Below, in pieces: positions 1 to 7,344 of a stretch of DNA of 16,283 nucleotides. A model generated the notes under the pieces. The model was not told the origin of the DNA. It worked only from the letters and a program-made list of their open reading frames with translations, and did not search any database. Origin of the DNA: UBA11889 sp002313255. Its GTDB lineage: Bacteria; Pseudomonadota; Gammaproteobacteria; Pseudomonadales; Azotimanducaceae. How positions within the stretch are numbered: position 1 is the stretch's first letter; each line of letters opens with the position of its first letter. Location: positions 1 through 16,283 of the forward strand of contig CAJWQX010000059.1 in the NCBI GenBank assembly GCA_913045265.1, given 5' to 3'. The position numbers and the translations under genes were made by a program.

Positions 1-74
1 TCGGTTTCGCTTTGGCTTTCGGTTTCGCTTTGGCTTTCGGTTTCGCTTTGGCTTTCGGTTTCGCTTTGGCTTTT
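1..74. repeat. 18-bp tandem repeat, about four copies
   Basis: The unit ggtttcgctttggctttc starts at 3, 21, 39 and 57. The last copy differs only at its final base, and a partial copy lies at the left edge. Read on the minus strand, each unit encodes one KAKAKP hexapeptide, so copy-number change would lengthen or shorten the basic tail without shifting frame. The array continues past the window edge. Confidence 0.9.
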
Positions 75-427
75 ACCTTCGCTTTCGAACCTGCCGGTGC
101 AGCCGCACGAGCCGGCCGAGCGTTTCTAGTTTTCGTTTTCGCCTTCGCTTTTACTTTTATCTTCGCTCTTAGCGCTTTCGCTTTCGCTTTGGGTTTCGCT
201 TTTATCTTCGCTCTTAGCGCTTTCGGTTTCGGCGACCAGCGACGAGCGGGTCCGGTAAAATTACGCTGTGCACGTGACTGCTCGGACGACCATTTCGCAT
301 CCTGCGCTTTGGCTCTCTTTAGCCCCTCCCTGGTACGAGGAAAATACGCTTGTCGTAATTCCCCATTGACCGAGCGCGCGACACGGTAGCTCCGATAGCT
401 ACCTTGCTGATGTCTGTATACGCTCAT
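1..427 (-). CDS. Partial basic protein with lysine/alanine/proline repeat tail (histone H1/AlgP-like tail)
   Basis: This minus-strand frame is open from an ATG at 427-425, with an in-frame TGA just upstream at 433-431, to the left edge. That gives 142 residues with no stop seen, so the C-terminus is missing. Residues 1-60 look like a normal small domain with Tyr, Arg and Gln residues (MSVYRHQQGSYRSYRVARSV, then a YFP..REGLKRAK stretch) that I do not recognise. From about residue 65 the protein becomes Lys-Ala-Pro-rich: two ALRAKIK blocks, an Arg/Ala/Pro linker near residues 103-114, then at least three KAKAKP units. Such tails resemble bacterial histone H1-like and AlgP-type proteins, which bind DNA non-specifically through Lys charge. 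A nucleoid or nucleic-acid role is therefore inferred from composition only. The Shine-Dalgarno match is weak (GATGAG before the ATG). The opposite strand is also open, but its Phe/Ala/Gly product is a low-complexity shadow. Confidence 0.6.
   Translation of the reverse strand, partial: MSVYRHQQGSYRSYRVARSVNGELRQAYFPRTREGLKRAKAQDAKWSSEQSRAQRNFTGPARRWSPKPKALRAKIKAKPKAKAKALRAKIKVKAKAKTKTRNARPARAAAPAGSKAKVKAKAKPKAKAKPKAKAKPKAKAKP
154..225. repeat. 27-bp direct repeat pair, 45 bp apart
   Basis: Identical 27-bp segments lie at 154-180 and 199-225 and share the core cttcgctcttagcgctttcg. On the minus strand each encodes an ALRAKIK block inside the lysine-rich tail. The 45-bp offset equals 15 codons, so the duplication keeps frame. 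Confidence 0.85.
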
Positions 428-731
428 TGCTCATCGCAGTCTGTATCAACTCCCCCAAACATCGTACATCAGTTCTAACAAAGTGCACGAGGAAATTCCC
501 GAGTTTTTCTCTCGCTCCGATGGTCGTATAGATATCCGTTATTAACCCGAACTGGAATCATTCCTTGGAGGCCTCTCGCTTGACCTCCGTCAACGACTTA
601 TTAGGTTTTTGTATCGGCGATAAACTTTCGTTTTTATTAGTCCAATATCAGTATCCCCGCCTCCGCTCCTACTCTCTTGTTTCGCCAAAAGGGTATGATT
701 ACTAAAGCGAAAAATTATCGGAGACAACGCG
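428..731. other. Gene-free divergent intergenic region (304 bp)
   Basis: No convincing coding frame or RNA gene was seen between the start of the basic protein (minus) and the AKR gene (plus). The region must carry promoters for both. A small perfect inverted repeat, TTGAC-ctcc-GTCAA (580-593), overlaps a -35-like hexamer but has no suitably spaced -10. The only fair -10-like sequence for the AKR gene is TATGAT at 694-699. Confidence 0.6.
694..699 (+). promoter_or_regulatory. Possible -10 element for the AKR gene
   Basis: TATGAT lies 32 bases before the ATG at 732 and would give a leader of roughly 25 nt. The position 17 bases upstream reads ACTCTC, which is not a -35 match, so this is a weak prediction. 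Confidence 0.2.
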
Positions 732-1751
732 ATGGCGACTCGTCGATCGTTTGTGAACCAGCTTGCAATGCTCGGAGCCGGCGGATTTGCATTGCTCAGA
801 CACGGAAACTATTCCACCGCACGTGCCGCCGCTGCCGCCACAGGCGCGGACGCGTGGCCGGAAATGTCTTACCGTACATTGGGACGAACTGGATTCAATG
901 CGAGCCGATTGGTCTACGGATGCGGCGCGGCACTTTCCAAGTCCCCCGCCGACCACCTCCTTAACCTGGCATTGGAGAAAGGCGTTAACGTCTTTGACGT
1001 TGGATACAGTGCGTATTACGGCAAGGCTGAACAGCACCTGGCGCCATTCATCCGATCCCATCGAGACAACATTTTTGTTATCTCCAAGGCACCCGCTCCG
1101 GTTCGCGCTGATGCTGACGAAGAAGTGTCCGTCGAAGACGCAAAGCGTGCGGCAGCGACTTGGACACAATTGATGAATCAAAGCCTATCCGAGCTCGGAC
1201 AAGAACACGTTGACGCCTATTACGTCATGGGGAGCAATAACCCAAGCCTTATAAGTAGCGACGAAATTCGACTCGCGTTTGAGGCCGCGCGTGACGCGGG
1301 TAAAGTGACACATCTCGGTGTGAGCAGCCACGAGAATGCCCAGAACGTGTTAGCCGCAGCCGTCGAGACAGGCTGGTACGACCTCGCGATGATCGCCATC
1401 ACGCCCGCGGGCTGGTACGACTGGAACAGTCGCTCCATTCTTGAGGGTACCCCGGACATAATTTCGTTAGGCCCTCGTCTGGAGGCCGCCCGCGACGCCG
1501 GCGTCGCTCTTGTCGGCATGAAGGCTGGCAGGCTCCTTGCCGGCCGATGGTACGCTGGCGGCGGAAATGCAAAGGCATTCAACCGCTATTACGACGAGAA
1601 GTTGTTGCAGTCCGACCTCACCGACTTCCAGCGCAGCTATGCTTACGTGTTAGAGCACGGGTTGGACGTCGTCAACGCGGATATCCAAAATTTCGGAATC
1701 CTCGAGCAGAACTTCAAAGCAGCAGCATTGTCGGCGGGGTATTTCGCCTAG
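732..1751 (+). CDS. Tat-exported aldo/keto reductase-family protein lacking the catalytic His
   Basis: This protein of 339 residues begins with a twin-arginine signal (TRRSFVNQLAMLGAGGFALL, residues 3-22), followed by an Ala-rich stretch ending near residue 40. From residue 47 it follows the AKR TIM-barrel pattern: YRTLGRTGFNASRLVYGCG, then NVFDV with Asp89, YYG with Tyr96, and VISKA with Lys119. These are three of the four members of the usual tetrad. The fourth, the His of the DLYYLH motif, aligns with Met166 in DAYYVMGSN. GKVTHLGVSSH (190-200) matches the conserved barrel segment GKIRxIGVSN. AKRs use NAD(P)H in the cytoplasm, so an exported copy without the His may be a binding or altered-chemistry protein; that is inference. 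The start is supported by GGAGA at 720-724, 7 bases before the ATG. The gene converges on the esterase gene. Confidence 0.85.
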   Translation: MATRRSFVNQLAMLGAGGFALLRHGNYSTARAAAAATGADAWPEMSYRTLGRTGFNASRLVYGCGAALSKSPADHLLNLALEKGVNVFDVGYSAYYGKAEQHLAPFIRSHRDNIFVISKAPAPVRADADEEVSVEDAKRAAATWTQLMNQSLSELGQEHVDAYYVMGSNNPSLISSDEIRLAFEAARDAGKVTHLGVSSHENAQNVLAAAVETGWYDLAMIAITPAGWYDWNSRSILEGTPDIISLGPRLEAARDAGVALVGMKAGRLLAGRWYAGGGNAKAFNRYYDEKLLQSDLTDFQRSYAYVLEHGLDVVNADIQNFGILEQNFKAAALSAGYFA

Positions 1752-1802
1752 CGATCTAATCGTTAGTAAGTCACGCCCCTCGTATGCAAGATCGACGTGT
1801 GT

Positions 1803-2639
1803 TTAGAGGCCACTAACCCGTTGCTGAATAAACGACAGCACATCAACGGCTAAAATGTCGGTCGCTTTCGATGGCTGATAGGCAAAGGCGTGTGGAAGAC
1901 CGGGCAAGTATCGGTACTCCAATAATCCATTCCGTTCCTGGTAGGCAGCAACCAGATCCAGCGTCATCGCCTCGGGTACATTCGCATCCTCCCCGGGCTG
2001 GACGATCATAGCGGGCGGTAGGTGCGTGGCTTCGTCACAGCGTAAGATTCGTTGAATACTGGCATTCTGCATTTGATCCAGAGAGCCGAAGTAGCCGTCG
2101 TGTGCAGCAACCAGTTCACTGCGACCGGTTTGTTGAGCATACCGGTATCGTACTGGCGGGTCCGACACCGGCCAAAGGGCAACAACGTAACGGACTTCTG
2201 CTGAGCAGACACCGGCGCCCTCGTTTTCCATCCCAACAACCCGCGTCGTCGCATGTTCTGGTACGTCAGGCTTCAGCGCCGTCAACAAAACAAGATGGCC
2301 TCCCGACGAACTACCAATAAGACCCAGCGTATTCGGATCAACTTGCAACTCGTCGGCGTGCATTCGGACATATCGCACGCCCGCCGCGATATCAGCCGAC
2401 GCGGTCGGATGCTTAAAATCAGGGCCGCAACGAAAATCTAACGACGCCACTAACACCCCCGCGGCCGCGAGCGCTTCGCACATTACCCACGGCGTCGTTC
2501 GATCATTTGCCGTCCATGCACCGCCATGAACCATGATAATCCCACGCCCGTTGGCCGTTGACGGCCGGAACATGCGCATCAGTAAATCACCGCTATCGGT
2601 GCAGGCATAGACGACATCAGCCTGCTCGACTTCACTCAT
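1803..2639 (-). CDS. Alpha/beta hydrolase, HSL/carboxylesterase type
   Basis: This protein of 278 residues has the features of the hormone-sensitive-lipase/esterase family. HGGAW at 38-42 forms the oxyanion hole. GSSSGG at 109-114 is the nucleophile elbow, with Ser111 as nucleophile. Asp218 in PGEDANVP and His250 in LPGLPHAF complete the triad. No signal peptide is visible, so it is probably cytoplasmic. The family hydrolyses short-chain esters or lactones; the substrate is unknown. The ATG at 2639 is chosen because GGAAGA lies 5 bases upstream and the coding sequence overlaps the end of the preceding GH43-like gene by 8 bp, which indicates translational coupling. An in-frame ATG further upstream (2672) lies deep inside that gene and has no comparable support. 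Activity on deacylated or esterified sugars released by the neighbour is possible but unproven. Confidence 0.88.
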   Translation of the reverse strand: MSEVEQADVVYACTDSGDLLMRMFRPSTANGRGIIMVHGGAWTANDRTTPWVMCEALAAAGVLVASLDFRCGPDFKHPTASADIAAGVRYVRMHADELQVDPNTLGLIGSSSGGHLVLLTALKPDVPEHATTRVVGMENEGAGVCSAEVRYVVALWPVSDPPVRYRYAQQTGRSELVAAHDGYFGSLDQMQNASIQRILRCDEATHLPPAMIVQPGEDANVPEAMTLDLVAAYQERNGLLEYRYLPGLPHAFAYQPSKATDILAVDVLSFIQQRVSGL

Positions 2640-3675
2640 TTCGTTCTTCCCGATGCAGCTCCGCAATACCAATACCGGCCTCGCCTGCGACGGCGTAAAG
2701 AAGGTAAAGACGTCCTCTCTCCTCGAATACCGCTGGATCCCTTAGCTGATTGACATGGCCATACGCCACACTTCGAATCGATGGCTCAAGAGGTGCCTCG
2801 GCGCCTTCCCACATTCGTTCGGGCCGCATGACCTCGATGGCTTCAGACGCTTCCCACGCCGCAAACGGCCGACTGATATCAATGCTCGAGGCGAGGATGC
2901 GTTCGGGCGTATGGCCAACCTGAGTCCAGAAAACGTGCAGCACATCTTCGCTCACCCACAATCCAAAATGCCTCATATCCGCATTAAAAATTCGAGGGCC
3001 TTCTTCAAATCCCGTGCCGTTGCCGTTTCTCCGATATAACTGACCCGGCATCGCCATCCCGTAGGTATTGCCACAATATTGGAATACCCGCAGATAGCTG
3101 CGAGCCAACGTTTGAGGATGAGCCTCAAAGATCAAACCGTCGCGTGATGTCGCAACCCGAGTTAACTGGTTTCCCGGCGACTGCAATCCGTGAAAGTACA
3201 TCACGACGCAATGATTCTCCTCGTCCACATGGACATCGGGCGACGCAATGTGCGGAGTCGTGAGCTCTTTATGAAGGTCATGAGGCAGACGCGTCTTATC
3301 TTGGGCCGCACGACGCTTAAGCGATTCAAGCATCTCGTCTTCTAGTTCCAAAGGTTCGGTCGGAAAATGCGACTGTTCGAGCTGCAGACTTCCGGGTACG
3401 TGCACGACCCACGGTCCGGCCAGTTCGTCGGCGTATGCAAGGCGAATGTACCGACCTTTATGATCGGCAAAATATAAATAGTATTTGCCCAAAGGATCGG
3501 AGATCCATGACGGGACAGCAATGAGTGAAGGCCCTTGAATATTTTCGCCGATACTCGGATTTGTCGATGCATCGATTATCGGTGCGTCAATAAGTCGTTC
3601 AGCGCGCCATTTCTTCACCGCAACATTAGCTCCATCTACCCGGTCTCTACTTGCCAGGATCCACGCAACAAGCAT
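2632..3675 (-). CDS. GH43-like five-bladed beta-propeller protein
   Basis: This protein of 347 residues has the repeated blade pattern of the GH43/GH32/GH117-like superfamily: GPSLIAVPSW at 48-57, KYYLYFADHKG at 64-74, HIASPDVHVDEENHCVVMYF at 142-161 and LRDPAVFEERGRLYLLYAVA at 311-330. Asp147 and Asp313 sit in the turn positions where these enzymes carry active-site carboxylates, and WEGAEAPLEPS (289-299) holds candidate acid Glu residues. No signal peptide is evident: the first 20 residues are hydrophobic only for a few positions. Family members cleave or bind arabino-, xylo- or galactan-type oligosaccharides; the substrate cannot be told here. The ATG at 3675 has an in-frame TGA just upstream and no clear Shine-Dalgarno, so a later GTG (residue 20) is possible. 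It is followed by the esterase in an overlapping pair. Confidence 0.7.
   Translation of the reverse strand: MLVAWILASRDRVDGANVAVKKWRAERLIDAPIIDASTNPSIGENIQGPSLIAVPSWISDPLGKYYLYFADHKGRYIRLAYADELAGPWVVHVPGSLQLEQSHFPTEPLELEDEMLESLKRRAAQDKTRLPHDLHKELTTPHIASPDVHVDEENHCVVMYFHGLQSPGNQLTRVATSRDGLIFEAHPQTLARSYLRVFQYCGNTYGMAMPGQLYRRNGNGTGFEEGPRIFNADMRHFGLWVSEDVLHVFWTQVGHTPERILASSIDISRPFAAWEASEAIEVMRPERMWEGAEAPLEPSIRSVAYGHVNQLRDPAVFEERGRLYLLYAVAGEAGIGIAELHREERNE
2645..2650 (-). promoter_or_regulatory. Shine-Dalgarno GGAAGA fixing the esterase start
   Basis: On the minus strand GGAAGA is followed by 5 bases and the ATG at 2639. It lies inside the last codons of the GH43-like gene, as expected for coupled translation. 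Confidence 0.6.
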
Positions 3676-3711
3676 TCAATGCATTAACCCATAGGGTGAC
3701 ACGGGCTCGCA

Positions 3712-4434
3712 ATGTCAGACGAAGCAACCACTAAAGACATACCGGCGGCGGTACGGGAAGTGTGCTCGTGGTTACCCGAAGCCCAGGAAAAAACGTCGCA
3801 TGGCATGCCGACATTCCATGTCCGTAACAAAAACTTCGCGATATTCAGTGTCAACCACCACGGAAGCGGACAGGTCGCGCTCTGGTTAAACGCACCCGAC
3901 GGCGCCCAAGCCTTCTATTGCGACGCCGAACCCGAACACTACTTTCGACCACCCTACCTGGGTCCCCGAGGCTGGTTGGGGTTGGTTCTAGACCGAGGTC
4001 TTGGGTGGAACCAAATTGCGAGTTTAGTCCGACAGGCGTACGAAAAGTCTGCGCCCGCCGAACTTGTGCAACAAATCGGCAAGACAATCGATATCGAGCC
4101 ACCCGATACCGCCATGGACCCAAGGGATATTGATTCTATGAATGCGGCGGGACCTCAAGCGATCCTAAAGACCCTGCGGGGTCTTTGTGCAGCACTTCCG
4201 GAGGTCACCGAGTCCAAGCGTTTCGGCCGACCGGCCTGGAAAGCAGGAACAAAGATCTTTTGCGCCGTGACGACCCGAGCCAAACGGCTAATGTTGGATA
4301 CCTGGGTGGGACCCGACCTTCAAGCAACGCTAACCGACGGCCCTCGATTTCAAATTCCCGCGTACACCGGTCAAAACGGTTGGATCAGGCTCGACATTGA
4401 AGACACGGTTAATTGGAAAGAAGTCGAAGCCTAG
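3712..4434 (+). CDS. Tandem two-domain MmcQ/YjbR-like protein
   Basis: This protein of 240 residues is made of two YjbR-like (MmcQ, DUF419-type) domains, at about 5-115 and 150-240. The first shows VCSWLPEAQEKTSHGMPTFH, NFAIFS, VALWLNAPDG and GWLGLVLDRGLGWNQIASL. The second shows LCAALPEVTESKRFGRPAWK, KIFCAVT, RLMLDTW and NGWIRLDIEDTVNWKEVEA. Both keep the family outline: a short helix ending in LPE, a G.P.F/W turn, a beta-strand pair, a glycine-Trp-hydrophobic strand and a terminal helix. Single-domain members are about 110-120 residues, so this is a duplication. Proposed DNA binding for the family is not firmly established. The gene is divergent from the GH43-like gene with only 36 bp between starts, and no strong Shine-Dalgarno is seen. 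Confidence 0.78.
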   Translation: MSDEATTKDIPAAVREVCSWLPEAQEKTSHGMPTFHVRNKNFAIFSVNHHGSGQVALWLNAPDGAQAFYCDAEPEHYFRPPYLGPRGWLGLVLDRGLGWNQIASLVRQAYEKSAPAELVQQIGKTIDIEPPDTAMDPRDIDSMNAAGPQAILKTLRGLCAALPEVTESKRFGRPAWKAGTKIFCAVTTRAKRLMLDTWVGPDLQATLTDGPRFQIPAYTGQNGWIRLDIEDTVNWKEVEA

Positions 4435-4583
4435 TCTTGGGTAGTTATGAACACTTCGCACTCAAACGCATGTTAAGCGTTCTTCGCTCAGGTACCTCGT
4501 GAAGTGCCGCGATACGTTCATTCTTCACTCCGCTGACGAAAAACAGTTAATCTCGTAACACAATTCAACCATGAGACAGTCGT

Positions 4584-5039
4584 ATGCCCGACTCAATTAG
4601 CGTCAACGGCGAAATACACTCGGTTGACGCCGACGAAGACACCCCACTCCTTTGGATTCTCCGTGATCATTTACAGCTTACCGGTACCAAATTCGGATGC
4701 GGTCAGGGCTTTTGCGGAGCATGCACCGTACATTTAGACGGAGTCCCAGCCCGTTCATGCCAAACCACGCTCAAAAGTGCACGCGACAAATCAATCACCA
4801 CGATCGAAGAGCTCGGAAAGCAACATCCCAGATTGGTTGCGGTGTGGGCCGAACGCAACGTCCCCCAGTGTGGTTATTGTCAGGCGGGGCAACTTATGTC
4901 CGCGGCCGCCTTGCTGGAATCAAATCCTAGTCCGAGTGACGCCGACATCGACAGCGCCATGTCCGGCAATATTTGCCGGTGCGGCACCTACGGAAGAATC
5001 CGGAGTGCCATTCACGAAATAGCCGGGGAGATAGCGTGA
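4584..5039 (+). CDS. iorA: Isoquinoline 1-oxidoreductase-type small [2Fe-2S] subunit
   Basis: This protein of 151 residues has the two iron-sulfur domains of xanthine-oxidase-family small subunits. An N-terminal plant-type [2Fe-2S] site uses Cys39, Cys44, Cys47 and Cys59 (FGCGQGFCGACTVHLDG). A C-terminal four-helix [2Fe-2S] site uses Cys96, Cys99, Cys131 and Cys133 (PQCGYCQAGQ and GNICRCGTY). All eight ligands are present. It would carry electrons from the Mo site of the next gene product to an external acceptor. Its TGA overlaps the GTG start of that gene by 4 bp (GTGA), so the pair is coupled. No FAD-binding medium subunit is encoded, which fits the two-subunit IorAB type rather than the three-subunit CoxLMS type. 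The Shine-Dalgarno is weak. The gene lacks its own Tat signal, so it may ride out with the large subunit. The symbol is by family resemblance; the substrate is unknown. Confidence 0.9.
   Translation: MPDSISVNGEIHSVDADEDTPLLWILRDHLQLTGTKFGCGQGFCGACTVHLDGVPARSCQTTLKSARDKSITTIEELGKQHPRLVAVWAERNVPQCGYCQAGQLMSAAALLESNPSPSDADIDSAMSGNICRCGTYGRIRSAIHEIAGEIA
5025..5030 (+). promoter_or_regulatory. Shine-Dalgarno GGGGAG fixing the GTG start of the Mo subunit
   Basis: GGGGAG is followed by 5 bases and the GTG at 5036, which overlaps the stop of the small-subunit gene. This placement also puts the Tat motif at residues 6-12. An upstream in-frame ATG at 4973 would add 21 residues ahead of it. Confidence 0.7.
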
Positions 5040-7225
5040 CGATCCAAAATCTATCCCGGCGCGACTTCATCGCAACATCCGGGACTTTGGTCCTCGGTGC
5101 CGCGCTTCCAATCAAAGCATCGCGTCCTGACGCCCTGTCAAAAGAGGTCCTAGCACCCAATCTTTTCGTCGCTCTGGATACCGACGGTACCGTTACCGTG
5201 ACCTCGCACCGATCGGAAATGGGACAGGGCATTCGCACCGCCATCGCTCAAATTGTCGCCGATGAAATGGAAGCCGATTGGAGCCACGTTCAGGTAGCCC
5301 AAGCACAAGGGGATAAGGCATACGGAGATCAGAACACTGACGGTTCGCAAAGTATCCGTCTATTCTTGGATAAACTGAGACGAGCGGGCGCAACCGCCCG
5401 TCAGATGCTCGAAACCGCAGCGGCCAATCGTTGGGACGTCCCCGCTACCGAATGCGAGGCACTAAACCACTTCGTCGAACATAAACCGTCGGGTCGCAAA
5501 CTGGCATACGGCAAGCTCGCGGCGGAAGCATCAAATTTATCCGTCCCTCGCAACGTAAATCTTAAAGCAAGGGAAGATTTTCGTTATATCGGCAAGGGCA
5601 TGAAACATGTCGATGCAGATGCAATCGCCGCCGGAACGGCAACGTATGCTGCGGACGTTCGGCTACCTGGTATGGCCATCGCCGTTATCGTTCGCCCGCC
5701 GCATCTTGGGAGCCACGTTGTCTCGGTGGAACTTCACCAAAACGCGAAAAGCCAAGCGGGGTTTATCGGGCTTGAAACACTCGATCCAACACCCGGTGCG
5801 CCGCTATTCTTCCCGCTAGGAGGGGTCGCCGTCATTGCGGAAACAACCTACGTTGCAATGCAAACGGCTAAGCAATTAGATATCGCCTGGTCCGACCCAG
5901 CCGATACGGCAACGACACCGTCCTTCAACGAAAAATTACGCGCTTTAGTCCGCAGTCCATCCCGTTCTCTTTTCGACAGCGGCGACGTTGACCGCGTTTT
6001 CGAAACCGATGGGGTAACGCTCGAAGCGGTGTACGAAACGCCGTTTCTCAGCCATGCACCAATGGAACCACCCTGCGCGTTAGCGGATGTTCGAGAAGAC
6101 CACACTGAAGTATGGGCGTCCGTCCAGGATCCCCAATCCACACGTAATCAAGTTGCCGGCTGGCTAAAAACCGATCGCGAGAACGTGGCGATTAACGTCA
6201 CCTTGCTCGGCGGCGCGTTTGGTCGCAAGTCGAAACCCGATTTTGTCCTCGAAGCGGTCGAAATTTCACGTCGGCTAAAACGCCCCATAAGGGTCCAATG
6301 GAGTCGCGAGGACGATATTCAGCATGACTACTACCATGCCGCAAGCGCGCAGTTATATCGTGCAACGCTGGACGACGCAGGGATGCCCAAAGCCTGGTTA
6401 CAACGAACCGCATTTCCTTCCATTACGTCGACGTTCGTACGCGGTGGTAACGACCCAGCAGGGTGGGAGTTGGAGATGGGTTTCTCCAATACCCCGTACC
6501 GGATTCCCAACCAGAGGTTCGAGTCCAAGGGCCTCCAGCCAGGTGTTCGAATCGGCTGGATGCGATCCGTCTGTAACATTTTTCATGCTTTCTCCGCTAA
6601 CGTTTTCGTCGACGAACTTGCGGCAACCGCTGCAATCGATCCCATCGAATATCGACTGGCCTTGATTCCTGAAGGTGGGATCCTGAAAGTGCCCGGAGAT
6701 CAGCCGCCGAAAGGACATGGGTTGGACTTGGCGCGTCTTCGGCATGTGCTGGAACGCGTTCGGGATCTCTCGGAATGGCCGCGTCACCGACCTGATGGGA
6801 CCGGCATCGGCGTCGCGGTACACCATAGCTTTCGCTCGTACGTCGCCACCGTCATTGAAGCCAAAGTAACGGGCAACAATGTCAAGGTCCAGAACGCCTG
6901 GGTCGTGTTGGACTGCGGAACCTACGTCAACTCCGATTCCTGTATCGCGCAAATGGAAGGTGCCGTAGCTTTTGGACTATCCCTGGCACAAACCGACGGT
7001 ATCACCATGGCGGACGGCAGCGTTGATCAGAGCAATTTCCACGACTACCGGGTCATTAGGATGAACGAAAGTCCGGCGATATCTGTCGAACTCGTTGCTT
7101 CGTCGGCCGCACCTGCTGGCGTGGGGGAACCTGGTGTACCGCCGATCGCGCCGGCGCTCTCTAATGCCATCTTCAACGCTACGGGTCGGCGTTTGAGGAA
7201 GCTCCCACTGATGCTGTCATCATGA
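5036..7225 (+). CDS. iorB: Isoquinoline 1-oxidoreductase-type molybdopterin subunit, Tat-exported
   Basis: With the GTG start the protein is 729 residues, normal for the IorB type. The Tat signal is LSRRDFIATSGTLVLGAALP (6-25), so the holoenzyme is expected in the periplasm, folded with its cofactors. Conserved Mo-enzyme segments are visible. SHRSEMGQGIRTAIAQIVAD (57-76) matches the region that packs on the cofactor. LGGAFGRKSKPDFVLEA (391-407) is the cofactor-binding loop. GVGEPGVPPIAPALSNAIF (696-714) holds Glu698, the expected base that activates the hydroxyl ligand. These enzymes hydroxylate N-heterocycles or oxidise aldehydes using water as oxygen source; the substrate is not determined. 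Family members usually pass electrons to a cytochrome c, and none is encoded nearby. No Mo-cofactor maturation gene (XdhC/CoxF type) is present in the window. Confidence 0.9.
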   Translation: MTIQNLSRRDFIATSGTLVLGAALPIKASRPDALSKEVLAPNLFVALDTDGTVTVTSHRSEMGQGIRTAIAQIVADEMEADWSHVQVAQAQGDKAYGDQNTDGSQSIRLFLDKLRRAGATARQMLETAAANRWDVPATECEALNHFVEHKPSGRKLAYGKLAAEASNLSVPRNVNLKAREDFRYIGKGMKHVDADAIAAGTATYAADVRLPGMAIAVIVRPPHLGSHVVSVELHQNAKSQAGFIGLETLDPTPGAPLFFPLGGVAVIAETTYVAMQTAKQLDIAWSDPADTATTPSFNEKLRALVRSPSRSLFDSGDVDRVFETDGVTLEAVYETPFLSHAPMEPPCALADVREDHTEVWASVQDPQSTRNQVAGWLKTDRENVAINVTLLGGAFGRKSKPDFVLEAVEISRRLKRPIRVQWSREDDIQHDYYHAASAQLYRATLDDAGMPKAWLQRTAFPSITSTFVRGGNDPAGWELEMGFSNTPYRIPNQRFESKGLQPGVRIGWMRSVCNIFHAFSANVFVDELAATAAIDPIEYRLALIPEGGILKVPGDQPPKGHGLDLARLRHVLERVRDLSEWPRHRPDGTGIGVAVHHSFRSYVATVIEAKVTGNNVKVQNAWVVLDCGTYVNSDSCIAQMEGAVAFGLSLAQTDGITMADGSVDQSNFHDYRVIRMNESPAISVELVASSAAPAGVGEPGVPPIAPALSNAIFNATGRRLRKLPLMLSS

Positions 7226-7344
7226 AATCGAAAGAGCCCGCCGTTTCATTTTTCTTGCTGTCGACTCGCGTTTTAGCTTTTCCCGTTTGGTCTATGTGCG
7301 ACGGTATGTTTTTTTTCGGTCTCAGAACGAGCTAAGGAGTTTTC

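Noticed and set aside
1..225. Possible CRISPR array
   Set aside because: The repeats are contiguous with no unique spacers and encode a Lys/Ala-rich peptide, so this is coding repeat, not CRISPR.
12..389. Open plus-strand frame with an alternating Phe/Ala/Gly sequence
   Set aside because: It is the antisense of the KAKAKP repeat frame. Low complexity, and no ribosome-binding site was found. The minus frame has a normal N-terminal domain and a clean upstream stop.
580..608. TTGACC as a -35 element
   Set aside because: No -10-like hexamer lies 16-18 bp downstream; the nearest AT-rich stretch is only 12 bp away.
702..1181. Open minus-strand frame of 159 codons
   Set aside because: It lies opposite the AKR gene, shows no family pattern, and has Cys/Ser-rich composition typical of an antisense shadow.
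1752..1794. CGATCT (1752-1757) and AGATCG (1789-1794) inverted repeat after the AKR gene
   Set aside because: The arms are only 6 bp with a 31-base loop and no T-run, so it does not make a credible terminator.
4468..4484. AACGC-atgttaa-GCGTT hairpin after the YjbR-like gene
   Set aside because: A 5-bp stem with no following T-tract is too weak to call a terminator.
6398..6952. Open minus-strand frame of 184 codons
   Set aside because: It lies opposite the Mo subunit gene, whose conserved motifs establish the coding strand.
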